Assembly (NCBI RefSeq): GCF_001854865.1
Contig: NZ_MDDW01000004.1
Coordinates: 118,088-123,228 of the forward strand
From: Rhizobium sp. LCM 4573
GTDB taxonomy: Bacteria; Pseudomonadota; Alphaproteobacteria; Rhizobiales; Rhizobiaceae
DNA length: 5,141 nucleotides
Reading direction: 5' to 3'
Made by a program: the position numbers and the translations under genes
Notes under the pieces: generated by a model
What the model was told of the DNA's origin: nothing
What the model saw: the letters and a program-made list of their open reading frames with translations, nothing else
Database searches by the model: none
Shown: piece after piece, positions 1 to 5,141 of the stretch
Position numbering within the stretch: the stretch's first letter is position 1
How the letters are laid out: each line of letters starts with the position of its first letter

Positions 1-524
1 TCCGGATAATGTCCGGCATCGCCCAGAAGCGCGATCGCGGTTTCGGAAGCCAGTGCCCGCTCCGGATATTCCTCCATACGCCCGCGTTCACCGCGGACCA
101 TGATGCCTGGCCCTGCCCTCTTCATCATCGTCACGGGCCGGGAGCCGGTCTCGATCGAAAGCTCCTCCATCTTGATCTGCGGCTCGAAGGCGAAGCCGGC
201 CGCTGCCGGCGGGCGCAGCCCGGCCTCGACACGATAGCGGAAGATTATCGCCCGCTCCTCATCGATGAGCTCGACTTCGAATTTGATGCGAAAATTCTTC
301 TCCTCACGACGCGGACCAGACCAGAGGGCCGACGACATGCCGCCTTCGGCGGCGATCTCATGGGCCAGATTTCCGCGCACGGCGGCCTGCACGAGCTGCA
401 GTGCCCGGTAGAGATTGGATTTACCGACGCCGTTCTCGCCGATGAAAAGGTTGACGCCGGCGATATCCATGCGGATCGCGCGGAGCGAGCGGTAATTGGC
501 GGCGGACATGGAGCGAAGCTGCAT
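1..524 (-). CDS. AAA-family ATPase, RecF/SMC-like N-terminal part (partial, runs off the left edge)
   Basis: 174 complete codons are visible, starting from ATG at 522-524; the C-terminal part lies beyond base 1. The opening (MQLRSMSAANYRSLRAIRMD) is the usual first strand of the RecF/SMC/ABC-type fold, in which a short 'xNYRSL' segment precedes the nucleotide-binding loop. Walker A is GENGVGKS at residues 29-36, with catalytic Lys35 and Ser36. An Asn-Leu-Tyr-Arg-Ala-Leu helix follows, as in predicted ATPases of the AAA_21/COG4637 type. The ABC signature, Walker B and any fused C-terminal domain (for example Toprim) would be off the window, so its function cannot be assigned. The protein is probably cytoplasmic. 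A GAAG about 8 nt before the ATG and an AGGG closer to it can serve as ribosome binding site; Met6 is an alternative start with no better site. The gene lies 42 bp downstream of the acyltransferase on the same strand, suggesting co-transcription. The ATPase class is secure; the role is unknown. Confidence 0.9.
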   Translation of the reverse strand, partial: MQLRSMSAANYRSLRAIRMDIAGVNLFIGENGVGKSNLYRALQLVQAAVRGNLAHEIAAEGGMSSALWSGPRREEKNFRIKFEVELIDEERAIIFRYRVEAGLRPPAAAGFAFEPQIKMEELSIETGSRPVTMMKRAGPGIMVRGERGRMEEYPERALASETAIALLGDAGHYP

Positions 525-566
525 GTCCCTACTTCTACATGATCGCTGACAAAGCCGAAATGCGCA

Positions 567-1478
567 TCAATCCCGAGGCGGGCCGGCAAAACGGGAATTG
601 CCGTCCGCGGCGAGTTCGAAGATCGTGTGATACTCGAGCGCCCTGGTCACTTCGGTAACATCGCCGTCCAGCTGATCCGGCTGAATCATCTGTCCGACAG
701 TGAAATCGAAGCGGTTGCCCTTCTTGTTCAGGAGTTCGTAAAAGACAGTCATGTCGCGCAACTCGGTGGACCACTTGGCGAACCAATAGAAGAGGCCGGA
801 ATTGCGCGCCCGCATGTGCACCGGCAGTATCGGCAAATTGTACTTGCGGGCAAGCCCGACGGCCGAGGTTTTCCACGGCCGCTCGTTGAGCTTTCCGTCC
901 GCCCAATAGGCGATGCGGCCGGACGGAAAGAGCACCATCACCTTGCCGTTTTCCACGGTCTTGTTGGTGAGCAGCAGCGTCTCGCGCGTCTTCAGCTTGC
1001 TCTTGAATTCCTCGCGCCATTCGACGGGAATTATCATCTCGGCAAACCGCGGATTGACGCGCACGGCATCGCGATTGGCGAAGACCATCATGTCGGGTCG
1101 CCGTGTCTTCAAAACGTCGAACACCGCCACACCATCCGCGATGCCGGTCGGATGATTGCTGACAAGAATGAAACCACCGGTTTCGGGTATCCGTTCGGCG
1201 TTCTCCACCTTAACATCGAGTTTCAGGAGGTTGCTCATGTACTCGAAGGACTGAAAGCCCGGCAGATTCGCAATGTCATTGGCGAATTCGATCGCCCTGC
1301 CATAACGCAGCAATGTATAAAGGAAGGGGCGCATCACCGGCCAGAGCGGATGCTTGACGATTCGTTCGCCTCTTTCGGCGATTAGGGTATCGACAATGTG
1401 GCCGGGTCTACCGTGGGAAACCAGGGCAATCGCTTCTGCGAACTGCCCGAACGTGGTCATGGAATCACGGCGCGCCAT
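567..1478 (-). CDS. Lysophospholipid (1-acylglycerol-3-phosphate type) acyltransferase family protein
   Basis: A 303-residue protein of the PlsC-like glycerolipid acyltransferase superfamily. Members transfer an acyl chain from acyl-ACP or acyl-CoA to a lysolipid at the inner membrane. Visible motifs in order: NHPTGIADG at 108-116 (motif I, putative catalytic His109 and Asp115), ANRDAVRVNPRF at 134-145 (motif II region), LFPSGRIAYW at 183-192 (motif III, FPSG in place of the common FPEG) and LPILPVHM at 215-222 (motif IV, with Pro219). His to Asp is H-x5-D instead of the classical H-x4-D, a spacing also found in the NHPLGGLDG-type 'hemolysin' acyltransferases. No strong transmembrane helix is seen, so the protein is probably peripheral. 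The start ATG at 1476-1478 is supported by GGGAG five bases upstream; Met7 is less likely. The gene is divergent from xerC and is followed after 42 bp by the ATPase gene. The family is secure. The acceptor lipid is unknown: phosphatidic acid synthesis, ornithine-lipid synthesis or lipid remodelling are all possible. Confidence 0.92.
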   Translation of the reverse strand: MARRDSMTTFGQFAEAIALVSHGRPGHIVDTLIAERGERIVKHPLWPVMRPFLYTLLRYGRAIEFANDIANLPGFQSFEYMSNLLKLDVKVENAERIPETGGFILVSNHPTGIADGVAVFDVLKTRRPDMMVFANRDAVRVNPRFAEMIIPVEWREEFKSKLKTRETLLLTNKTVENGKVMVLFPSGRIAYWADGKLNERPWKTSAVGLARKYNLPILPVHMRARNSGLFYWFAKWSTELRDMTVFYELLNKKGNRFDFTVGQMIQPDQLDGDVTEVTRALEYHTIFELAADGNSRFAGPPRD

Positions 1479-1483
1479 GCAAA

Positions 1484-1488
1484 CTCCC
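1484..1488 (-). promoter_or_regulatory. Shine-Dalgarno site of the acyltransferase gene
   Basis: On the minus strand GGGAG lies five bases before the ATG at 1478-1476. It is the best ribosome binding site near this start and favours it over the in-frame Met7. Confidence 0.7.
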
Positions 1489-1505
1489 GTAAACAGGCCC
1501 CACCC

Positions 1506-1533
1506 TATATCTCAGTCGTCTGTGATCTAACAA
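1506..1533 (-). promoter_or_regulatory. Candidate sigma-70-type promoter for the acyltransferase-ATPase pair
   Basis: On the minus strand TTGTTA (1533-1528) and GATATA (1511-1506) are separated by 16 bases. Both resemble the -35 and -10 hexamers only in part. Transcription would start near 1500 and give a leader of about 20 nt that carries the GGGAG site. This is inferred by eye in the only non-coding DNA upstream of the gene. Confidence 0.3.
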
Positions 1534-1609
1534 TGACATACTTGCCTGCCGTTTTAGGAATTCGTAACCCCGTCGACAGCAATCTGGGGCACTGCCTCCG
1601 TGAATCAAC

Positions 1610-1614
1610 AGGTG
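1610..1614 (+). promoter_or_regulatory. Shine-Dalgarno-like site deciding the xerC TTG start
   Basis: AGGTG lies five bases before TTG at 1620-1622. The in-frame ATG at 1533-1535 has no purine-rich site ahead of it, and the 29 residues it would add do not look like a XerC N-terminus. The TTG start is therefore preferred. Confidence 0.55.
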
Positions 1615-1619
1615 CCGGA

Positions 1620-2555
1620 TTGAACGAACTCTTGATCATCGCCGCGCCGGATCTTGTCGAAAAGCGCCGCGAATGGCTGGAAAGCCTGGCTCAGGAACGC
1701 CGGCTGTCCGGCCATACGCTCGACGCTTATGAACGCGATACGCGGCAATTCCTCACATTCCTCACCAGCCATCTCGGCGGCCCGCCGAAGCTCGGCGATA
1801 TCCGCACCCTGCGACCGGCCGACCTACGAGCCTTTCTCGCCATGCGGCGGCGCGAAGGCGCCGGCGCCCGCTCGCTCGGTCGACATCTGGCGGGCTTGCG
1901 ATCCTTTCTCCGCCATCTCGAGCGCAAGGGTCTCGTGAACGCCGCAGCGGCCGGCGCAGTTCGTGCGCCGAAACAGCCGAAATCTCTGCCGAAGCCGCTC
2001 ACCGACCGCCAGGCACTGGGCCTGATGGCGGCAGATGCACCCCTGCATGAGGAGCCCTGGATTGCAGCCCGAGACACGGCCGTGATGGCGCTGCTTTACG
2101 GCTGCGGCTTGCGTATCTCTGAAGCGCTGGGGCTCCTCCCTGCTGATTTCGCACCGGGCGCCACCTCGCTGCGCATCACCGGCAAGGGCAACAAGACCCG
2201 CATCGTGCCGCTGCTGCCGATCGTGCTCGATGCGGTGGAAGCCTACAAGAAGCTCAGCCCTTACATGCTGGCATCGGACGAGCCTCTGTTTCGCGGGGCG
2301 CGCGGTGGAAAACTCCAGCCGGCGATCATTCAGCGGGAAATGCAGAAGCTGCGCTCCGCTTTCAGCCTGCCGGAGACCGCGACACCGCATGCGCTCCGCC
2401 ACTCCTTTGCGACCCATCTGCTGGCAGGTGGCGGGGATCTGCGCACCATCCAGGAGCTCTTGGGCCACGCAAGCCTTTCGACGACGCAGGTCTATACGGG
2501 CGTAGACACCGCCCGCCTGCTGGAGGTGTATGATCGCGCCCACCCACGCGCGTGA
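1620..2555 (+). CDS. xerC: Site-specific tyrosine recombinase XerC
   Basis: A 311-residue tyrosine recombinase. With XerD it resolves chromosome dimers at dif, at the division septum together with FtsK. The N-terminal SAM-like core-binding domain spans about residues 12-105 and the catalytic domain about 125-300. All six catalytic residues are visible: Arg165 (GCGLRISEAL), Lys189 (ITGKGNK, beta-hairpin lysine), His257 and Arg260 (PHALRHSFATHLL), His283 (LLGHASLSTTQ) and nucleophile Tyr292 (QVYTG). Length is normal for XerC. The start is taken at TTG 1620-1622, giving MNELLI, because AGGTG precedes it and homologs from rhizobia, as I recall them, begin in the same way. A longer frame open from 1398 would run over the opposite acyltransferase gene and is rejected. 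Naming XerC over XerD rests on overall resemblance to rhizobial XerC; XerD remains a less likely alternative. No dif site is seen nearby. The TraB-like gene follows on the same strand after 79 bp. Confidence 0.95.
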   Translation: MNELLIIAAPDLVEKRREWLESLAQERRLSGHTLDAYERDTRQFLTFLTSHLGGPPKLGDIRTLRPADLRAFLAMRRREGAGARSLGRHLAGLRSFLRHLERKGLVNAAAAGAVRAPKQPKSLPKPLTDRQALGLMAADAPLHEEPWIAARDTAVMALLYGCGLRISEALGLLPADFAPGATSLRITGKGNKTRIVPLLPIVLDAVEAYKKLSPYMLASDEPLFRGARGGKLQPAIIQREMQKLRSAFSLPETATPHALRHSFATHLLAGGGDLRTIQELLGHASLSTTQVYTGVDTARLLEVYDRAHPRA

Positions 2556-2562
2556 ACGATTT

Positions 2563-2581
2563 CTTAACCACCCACGTTAAG
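2563..2581. promoter_or_regulatory. Operator-like dyad CTTAAC-N7-GTTAAG
   Basis: A perfect 6+6 bp inverted repeat with a 7-bp centre lies eight bases after the xerC stop and 53 bases before the TraB-like start. It overlaps the spacer of a weak promoter-like pair (TTCTTA at 2561-2566, GATATG at 2584-2589, 17-bp spacer), so a bound regulator would block that promoter. The left arm with its flank reads TTAACCA, close to a TTAACCAT-type alphaproteobacterial CtrA half-site. However, the two TTAA blocks are nine bases apart, not the seven of the CtrA consensus. Regulator unknown; functional reading is inference. Confidence 0.35.
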
Positions 2582-2592
2582 CGGATATGGAG

Positions 2593-2613
2593 CCGGCATC
2601 GTTATCATGCCGG
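2593..2613. repeat. Short hairpin upstream of the TraB-like gene
   Basis: CCGGCAT (2593-2599) and ATGCCGG (2607-2613) form a perfect 7-bp stem around a 7-base loop. No T-run follows on either strand, so it is not a normal intrinsic terminator for xerC. It may be a leader hairpin of the downstream gene, a protein-binding palindrome, or chance. Confidence 0.45.
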
Positions 2614-2634
2614 TGACGATACCGGACGGATGCC

Positions 2635-3717
2635 ATGACGATTCCCGCCCTTGCCTTCAATGTCGATGTGCTTTTCCGGCGCGCGCAGAATGCCATGCTC
2701 TGGCTGCTTGCCGCCCTGCACATCCTGCTGCTTGCTTCCCTCTTTCTCGTTCTCGGCTCGCTGTCTGAAGCGGATGCGGCAACGCCTGCCTGCGGAGGTG
2801 AAAACCTGCTTGCCGACTTGAAGGCCGAAAAGCCGGGACTTTACGAGGAAATTCTTTCAGAAGGCAGCAGAGTGCCGAATGGGAAGGGGCTCTTCTGGAA
2901 GGTGGAAAAGACCGGAATTGCACCATCCTATCTGCTCGGCACCATGCATGTCTCCGATCCGCGCGTGTTGAAGATGCCGCCCGGCGCCGCTGAAGCCCAG
3001 GCCGAGGCCAGCACCATCGTCATCGAATCCGACGAAATTCTGGACGAGAAGAAGGCCACAGCCGCTCTGCTCTCCAAGCCCGAACTTACCATGTTCACGG
3101 ACGGCAGTTCGATCGAGAAGCTTTTGCCCAGGGAGGACGTGGCGCTTCTCGAAGAGGGTCTCAAACAACGCGGGATCCCGCTTGCCGCCGTTTCCCGAAT
3201 GAAGCCCTGGATGCTGATGGCTTTCGTTTCTCTGCCGCCCTGCGAGCTTGCGCGCAAGGCTCAGAACGCCGCTTTTCTCGACAAGAAGATCGCAACGGAT
3301 GCGATTGCCGCCGGCAAACAGGTGAAAGGGTTGGAAACCCTTGCCGAACAGCTCTCCACCATGGCCGCGATCCCGATGGACCTTCACCTGAAATCGCTTG
3401 TCGAGACGATCAAGCTCGGGTCGCGCATGGAAGACGTATTCGAGACCATGACCGAACTTTATCTTTCCGAGGATATCGGCCTGACTATGCCTCTCCTGAA
3501 GGCCGTGGCTCCGGACGGGACCGATGATCAATCAGGCTACGGCGAGTTCGAGGAACTTGTCGTCGTCAAACGCAACCAGCTCATGGCGGAACGCGCTGCA
3601 CCCATTCTGACCGAAGGCGGCGCCTTCATCGCGGTCGGCGCACTGCATCTGCCCGGCGAACAGGGGCTGGTCGAGCTGCTGCGCGAGCAGGGCTTCAAGG
3701 TAACGCGGGTAGAGTGA
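2635..3717 (+). CDS. TraB/GumN (TIKI-like) family protein, exported
   Basis: A 360-residue member of the TraB/GumN family (TraB_PrgY_gumN, PF01963). Eukaryotic TIKI relatives are membrane metalloproteases; bacterial members are mostly uncharacterised. The N-terminus has Arg15-Arg16, a hydrophobic stretch at about 21-41 and an AxA site (Ala46-Asp47-Ala48) fitting signal peptidase I cleavage, so the mature protein is predicted to be periplasmic. It could instead stay anchored. Family motifs: LLGTMHVSDP at 100-109 (first GxxH, Gly102 to His105), VIESD at 129-133 (Glu131), KRNQLM at 312-317, and VGALHLPGEQGL at 334-345 (second GxxH, Gly335 to His338), followed by the typical C-terminal LLREQGF. 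Cys53 and Cys203 could form a disulfide. The ATG at 2635 has only a weak GGACGG ahead of it; Met21 at 2695 would leave a shorter, still plausible signal peptide. The gene ends 24 bp before a bidirectional terminator. Family assignment is secure; substrate and peptidase activity are unproven. Confidence 0.93.
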   Translation: MTIPALAFNVDVLFRRAQNAMLWLLAALHILLLASLFLVLGSLSEADAATPACGGENLLADLKAEKPGLYEEILSEGSRVPNGKGLFWKVEKTGIAPSYLLGTMHVSDPRVLKMPPGAAEAQAEASTIVIESDEILDEKKATAALLSKPELTMFTDGSSIEKLLPREDVALLEEGLKQRGIPLAAVSRMKPWMLMAFVSLPPCELARKAQNAAFLDKKIATDAIAAGKQVKGLETLAEQLSTMAAIPMDLHLKSLVETIKLGSRMEDVFETMTELYLSEDIGLTMPLLKAVAPDGTDDQSGYGEFEELVVVKRNQLMAERAAPILTEGGAFIAVGALHLPGEQGLVELLREQGFKVTRVE

Positions 3718-3741
3718 CTTCCGTATCAGAGCGCCACAATG

Positions 3742-3770
3742 AAAAGGGCAGGATCGTCTCCTGCCCTTTT
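3742..3770. terminator. Bidirectional rho-independent terminator between convergent genes
   Basis: AAAAGGGCAGGA (3742-3753) pairs perfectly with TCCTGCCCTTTT (3759-3770) around the loop TCGTC. The eight GC-rich inner pairs form the stem. The outer A and T tracts give a U-tail whichever strand is transcribed. It starts 24 bp after the TraB-like stop and lies 29 bp beyond the lpdA stop, so one element ends both convergent transcripts. Confidence 0.93.
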
Positions 3771-3787
3771 GATTGGATGTTGGTCCG

Positions 3788-3817
3788 AAACCGATACGCT
3801 TACATATGGATCGGTTT
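3788..3817. repeat. Inverted repeat straddling the lpdA stop codon
   Basis: AAACCGAT (3788-3795) and ATCGGTTT (3810-3817) are perfect 8-bp arms around a 14-base centre that holds the lpdA stop codon (TTA at 3800-3802 on the plus strand) and a CATATG palindrome. In the lpdA transcript the hairpin would form 17 nt before the terminator stem begins. It could stabilise the 3' end or be chance. Confidence 0.45.
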
Positions 3818-5141
3818 GAAGAAGGTGGAGAGCGCCGCTTCCTTGACAGCTTCCGACATGGTCGGATGCGCATGGCAGGTGCGGCCGAGATCTTCCGAGG
3901 AACCGCCGAATTCCATCAGTACCGCGATCTCGTGGATCATTTCGCCGGCGCCGAAGCCCACGATATGGCCGCCGAGGACCCGGTCTGTCTCCTTGTCGGC
4001 GAGGATCTTCACGAAACCATCGGTCACGAGCATCGCGCGGGCGCGGCCGTTCGCCGTGAACGGGAACTTGCCGACCTTGTAGGCAACGCCGGCGGCCTTC
4101 AGCTCTTCCTCGGTCTTGCCGACGGAGGCGACTTCCGGCTGCGTATAGACGACACCCGGAATGACATCGTAGTTCACATGGCCACGCTGGCCCGCAAGGA
4201 TTTCAGCAAGCGCGACGCCTTCGTCTTCCGCCTTATGAGCGAGCATCGGTCCGCGCACCACGTCGCCGATCGCATAGATGCCATCGACATTGGTCTTGAA
4301 GTGATCGTCGATTTCCACGCGGCCGCGATTGTCGACCTTCACACCGGCTTCTTCAAGTCCGAGGCCAGCCGTATAGGGCTTGCGGCCGGTGGCGATCAGC
4401 ACGACATCGGCCTCGATGGATTGCGCGTCACCGCCCTTGACCGGCTCGTAGGTGACCTTGGCGCCCTTGGCTGACTTTTCGACACCCGTAACCTTTGCTT
4501 CGGTACGGATGTCCATGCCCTGCTTGGCCATCATGCGCTGGAACTGCTTGGCGGCTTCGCCGTCCATGCCGCCGAGCAGCTTATCGAGATATTCTACGAC
4601 GGTCACCTTGGCGCCGAGGCGCTGCCAGACCGACCCCAGTTCCATGCCGATGACGCCGCCGCCGACGACAACGAGATGTTCCGGCACCTTCTCGAGCGCA
4701 ATGGCACCCGTGGAGGAAACGATGACCTTCTCGTCGATCTCGACATTGACGCCAGGAATACCAGCGACATCCGAACCCGTGGCGATCACGATGTTCTTGG
4801 TTTCGATCTCCTGGCTCTTGCCGTCTTCGCCGGTCACGGAAACCTTGCCGGCAGAGACGATCCTACCGGTGCCGATGAAACCATCGATCTTGTTCTTCTT
4901 GAAGAGGAAGCCGACGCCGTCGACATTCGCCTTCACGGTCGCATCCTTGTGCGCCATCATCTTGCCGAGGTTGAGCTTGGGTGCAGCAACCTCGACGCCG
5001 AGGGCATCCATGCCATGCCCGGCATGGTGGAACATTTCCGAAGCGTGCAGCAGGGCCTTGGAGGGAATGCAGCCGACGTTCAAGCAGGTCCCGCCATAGG
5101 TGGAACGCTTCTCCACCACCGCGACCTTGAGACCGAGCTGG
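3800..5141 (-). CDS. lpdA: Dihydrolipoamide dehydrogenase (E3), N-terminus cut by the right edge
   Basis: 446 codons are visible, beginning at QLGLKVAVVEK; roughly 22 residues with the first FAD-binding GxGxxG lie beyond base 5141. The enzyme reoxidises the dihydrolipoyl group of E2 with NAD+ through FAD and a redox disulfide. It is the shared E3 of the pyruvate and 2-oxoglutarate dehydrogenase complexes and can serve glycine cleavage. In visible numbering: GGTCLNVGCIPSK at 16-28 with redox Cys19 and Cys24; ATGSDVAGIPG at 120-130; the NAD-binding VVGGGVIGMELG at 158-169; ATGRKP at 250-255; the second FAD motif IYAIGDVV at 288-295; and the C-terminal dimerisation domain with HPTMSE, whose His425-Glu430 dyad is catalytic. 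It ends in KPIHM. Full length would be about 468 residues, normal for the family. A frame open from GTG at 5117-5119 exists, but it omits a conserved strand and is not the start. In rhizobia such a gene is commonly found near sucAB, suggesting the upstream neighbours off the window; this is inference. Confidence 0.98.
   Translation of the reverse strand, partial: QLGLKVAVVEKRSTYGGTCLNVGCIPSKALLHASEMFHHAGHGMDALGVEVAAPKLNLGKMMAHKDATVKANVDGVGFLFKKNKIDGFIGTGRIVSAGKVSVTGEDGKSQEIETKNIVIATGSDVAGIPGVNVEIDEKVIVSSTGAIALEKVPEHLVVVGGGVIGMELGSVWQRLGAKVTVVEYLDKLLGGMDGEAAKQFQRMMAKQGMDIRTEAKVTGVEKSAKGAKVTYEPVKGGDAQSIEADVVLIATGRKPYTAGLGLEEAGVKVDNRGRVEIDDHFKTNVDGIYAIGDVVRGPMLAHKAEDEGVALAEILAGQRGHVNYDVIPGVVYTQPEVASVGKTEEELKAAGVAYKVGKFPFTANGRARAMLVTDGFVKILADKETDRVLGGHIVGFGAGEMIHEIAVLMEFGGSSEDLGRTCHAHPTMSEAVKEAALSTFFKPIHM

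Larger units (their letters stand above)
1479..1619. other. Divergent intergenic region between the acyltransferase gene and xerC
   Basis: 141 bp separate the two divergent starts, so promoters for both directions should be here. On the plus strand the best -35-like element is TTGCCT at 1542-1547, but no good -10 follows at 16-18 bp, so the xerC promoter is not resolved. A GAATC (GANTC, the alphaproteobacterial CcrM methylation site) is at 1602-1606, just before the xerC start. No small gene, terminator or RNA was recognised. Confidence 0.55.

Noticed and set aside
9..542. 177-codon plus-strand open frame at the left edge
   Set aside because: It is opposite the ATPase frame, whose Walker A motif and open frame to the window edge are the convincing coding signal.
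547..552. TTGTCA on the minus strand as a -35 element for a separate ATPase promoter
   Set aside because: A -10 element at the normal distance would fall on the start codon and no suitable hexamer is there.
627..1385. 252-codon plus-strand open frame opposite the acyltransferase gene
   Set aside because: It is antisense to a gene with clear acyltransferase motifs, its product shows no recognisable domain, and long antisense frames are expected in GC-rich DNA.
1521..1537. TGTGA followed by TGACA as a CRP/FNR-like site
   Set aside because: Only the left half matches; the right half and the spacing do not fit a symmetric site.
1497..1590. GCCCCA (1497-1502) and TGGGGC (1585-1590) as arms of a long-range stem
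   Set aside because: Six base pairs separated by more than 80 bases are likely by chance in GC-rich DNA.
1398..1619. N-terminal extension of XerC from ATG 1398 or ATG 1533
   Set aside because: The 1398 start would run over the divergent acyltransferase gene, neither has a ribosome binding site, and the added residues do not resemble a XerC N-terminus.
1824..2543. 239-codon minus-strand open frame opposite xerC
   Set aside because: XerC in the opposite frame carries all six catalytic residues; the antisense product resembles nothing known.
2857..3531. 224-codon minus-strand open frame opposite the TraB-like gene
   Set aside because: It has no family motif and lies wholly under a gene with a signal peptide and both GxxH motifs.
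5005..5030. Palindromic CCATGC-CCG-GCATGG inside lpdA
   Set aside because: It encodes the conserved-looking His-Ala-Gly-His-Gly-Met stretch of the enzyme and needs no other explanation.
3773..5099. Plus-strand open frames of 233 and 215 codons (3773-4474 and 4452-5099) opposite lpdA
   Set aside because: They mirror the lpdA codons, which encode every E3 motif in order, and their products have low-complexity, non-protein-like composition.

Overview
The window is a GC-rich bacterial chromosomal segment. Its proteins look like those of an alphaproteobacterium of the order Hyphomicrobiales, most likely family Rhizobiaceae (Rhizobium/Agrobacterium/Ensifer/Shinella-like). This rests on the XerC and dihydrolipoamide dehydrogenase sequences and on codon choice; the species cannot be named from the sequence alone. 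Coding is dense and no mobile element, tRNA, rRNA or CRISPR array is visible.

Layout from left to right. (1) Minus strand, 1-524: the N-terminal part of a RecF/SMC-like AAA-family ATPase with a clear Walker A motif, cut by the left edge. (2) Minus strand, 567-1478: a PlsC-like lysophospholipid acyltransferase, 42 bp upstream of the ATPase and probably transcribed with it. (3) A 141-bp divergent intergenic region, 1479-1619. (4) Plus strand, 1620-2555: the tyrosine recombinase XerC with all six catalytic residues, best started at a TTG codon. (5) A 79-bp gap with two small dyad elements. (6) Plus strand, 2635-3717: a secreted TraB/GumN (TIKI-like) family protein with a signal peptide and both GxxH motifs. 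(7) A perfect bidirectional intrinsic terminator, 3742-3770, shared by two convergent genes. (8) Minus strand, 3800-5141: dihydrolipoamide dehydrogenase (E3, lpdA), lacking only its extreme N-terminus at the right edge.

The genes do not form one pathway. lpdA serves the 2-oxoacid dehydrogenase complexes, and in rhizobia such genes commonly sit near the sucAB cluster. XerC resolves chromosome dimers at dif. The acyltransferase is probably a membrane-lipid enzyme. The TraB-like protein and the ATPase have no firmly known role. I read this as an ordinary housekeeping region and found no convincing novel system. The points most worth a second look are the small palindromes between xerC and the TraB-like gene, the H-x5-D active-site spacing of the acyltransferase, the uncharacterised TraB-like protein, and the unseen remainder of the ATPase.
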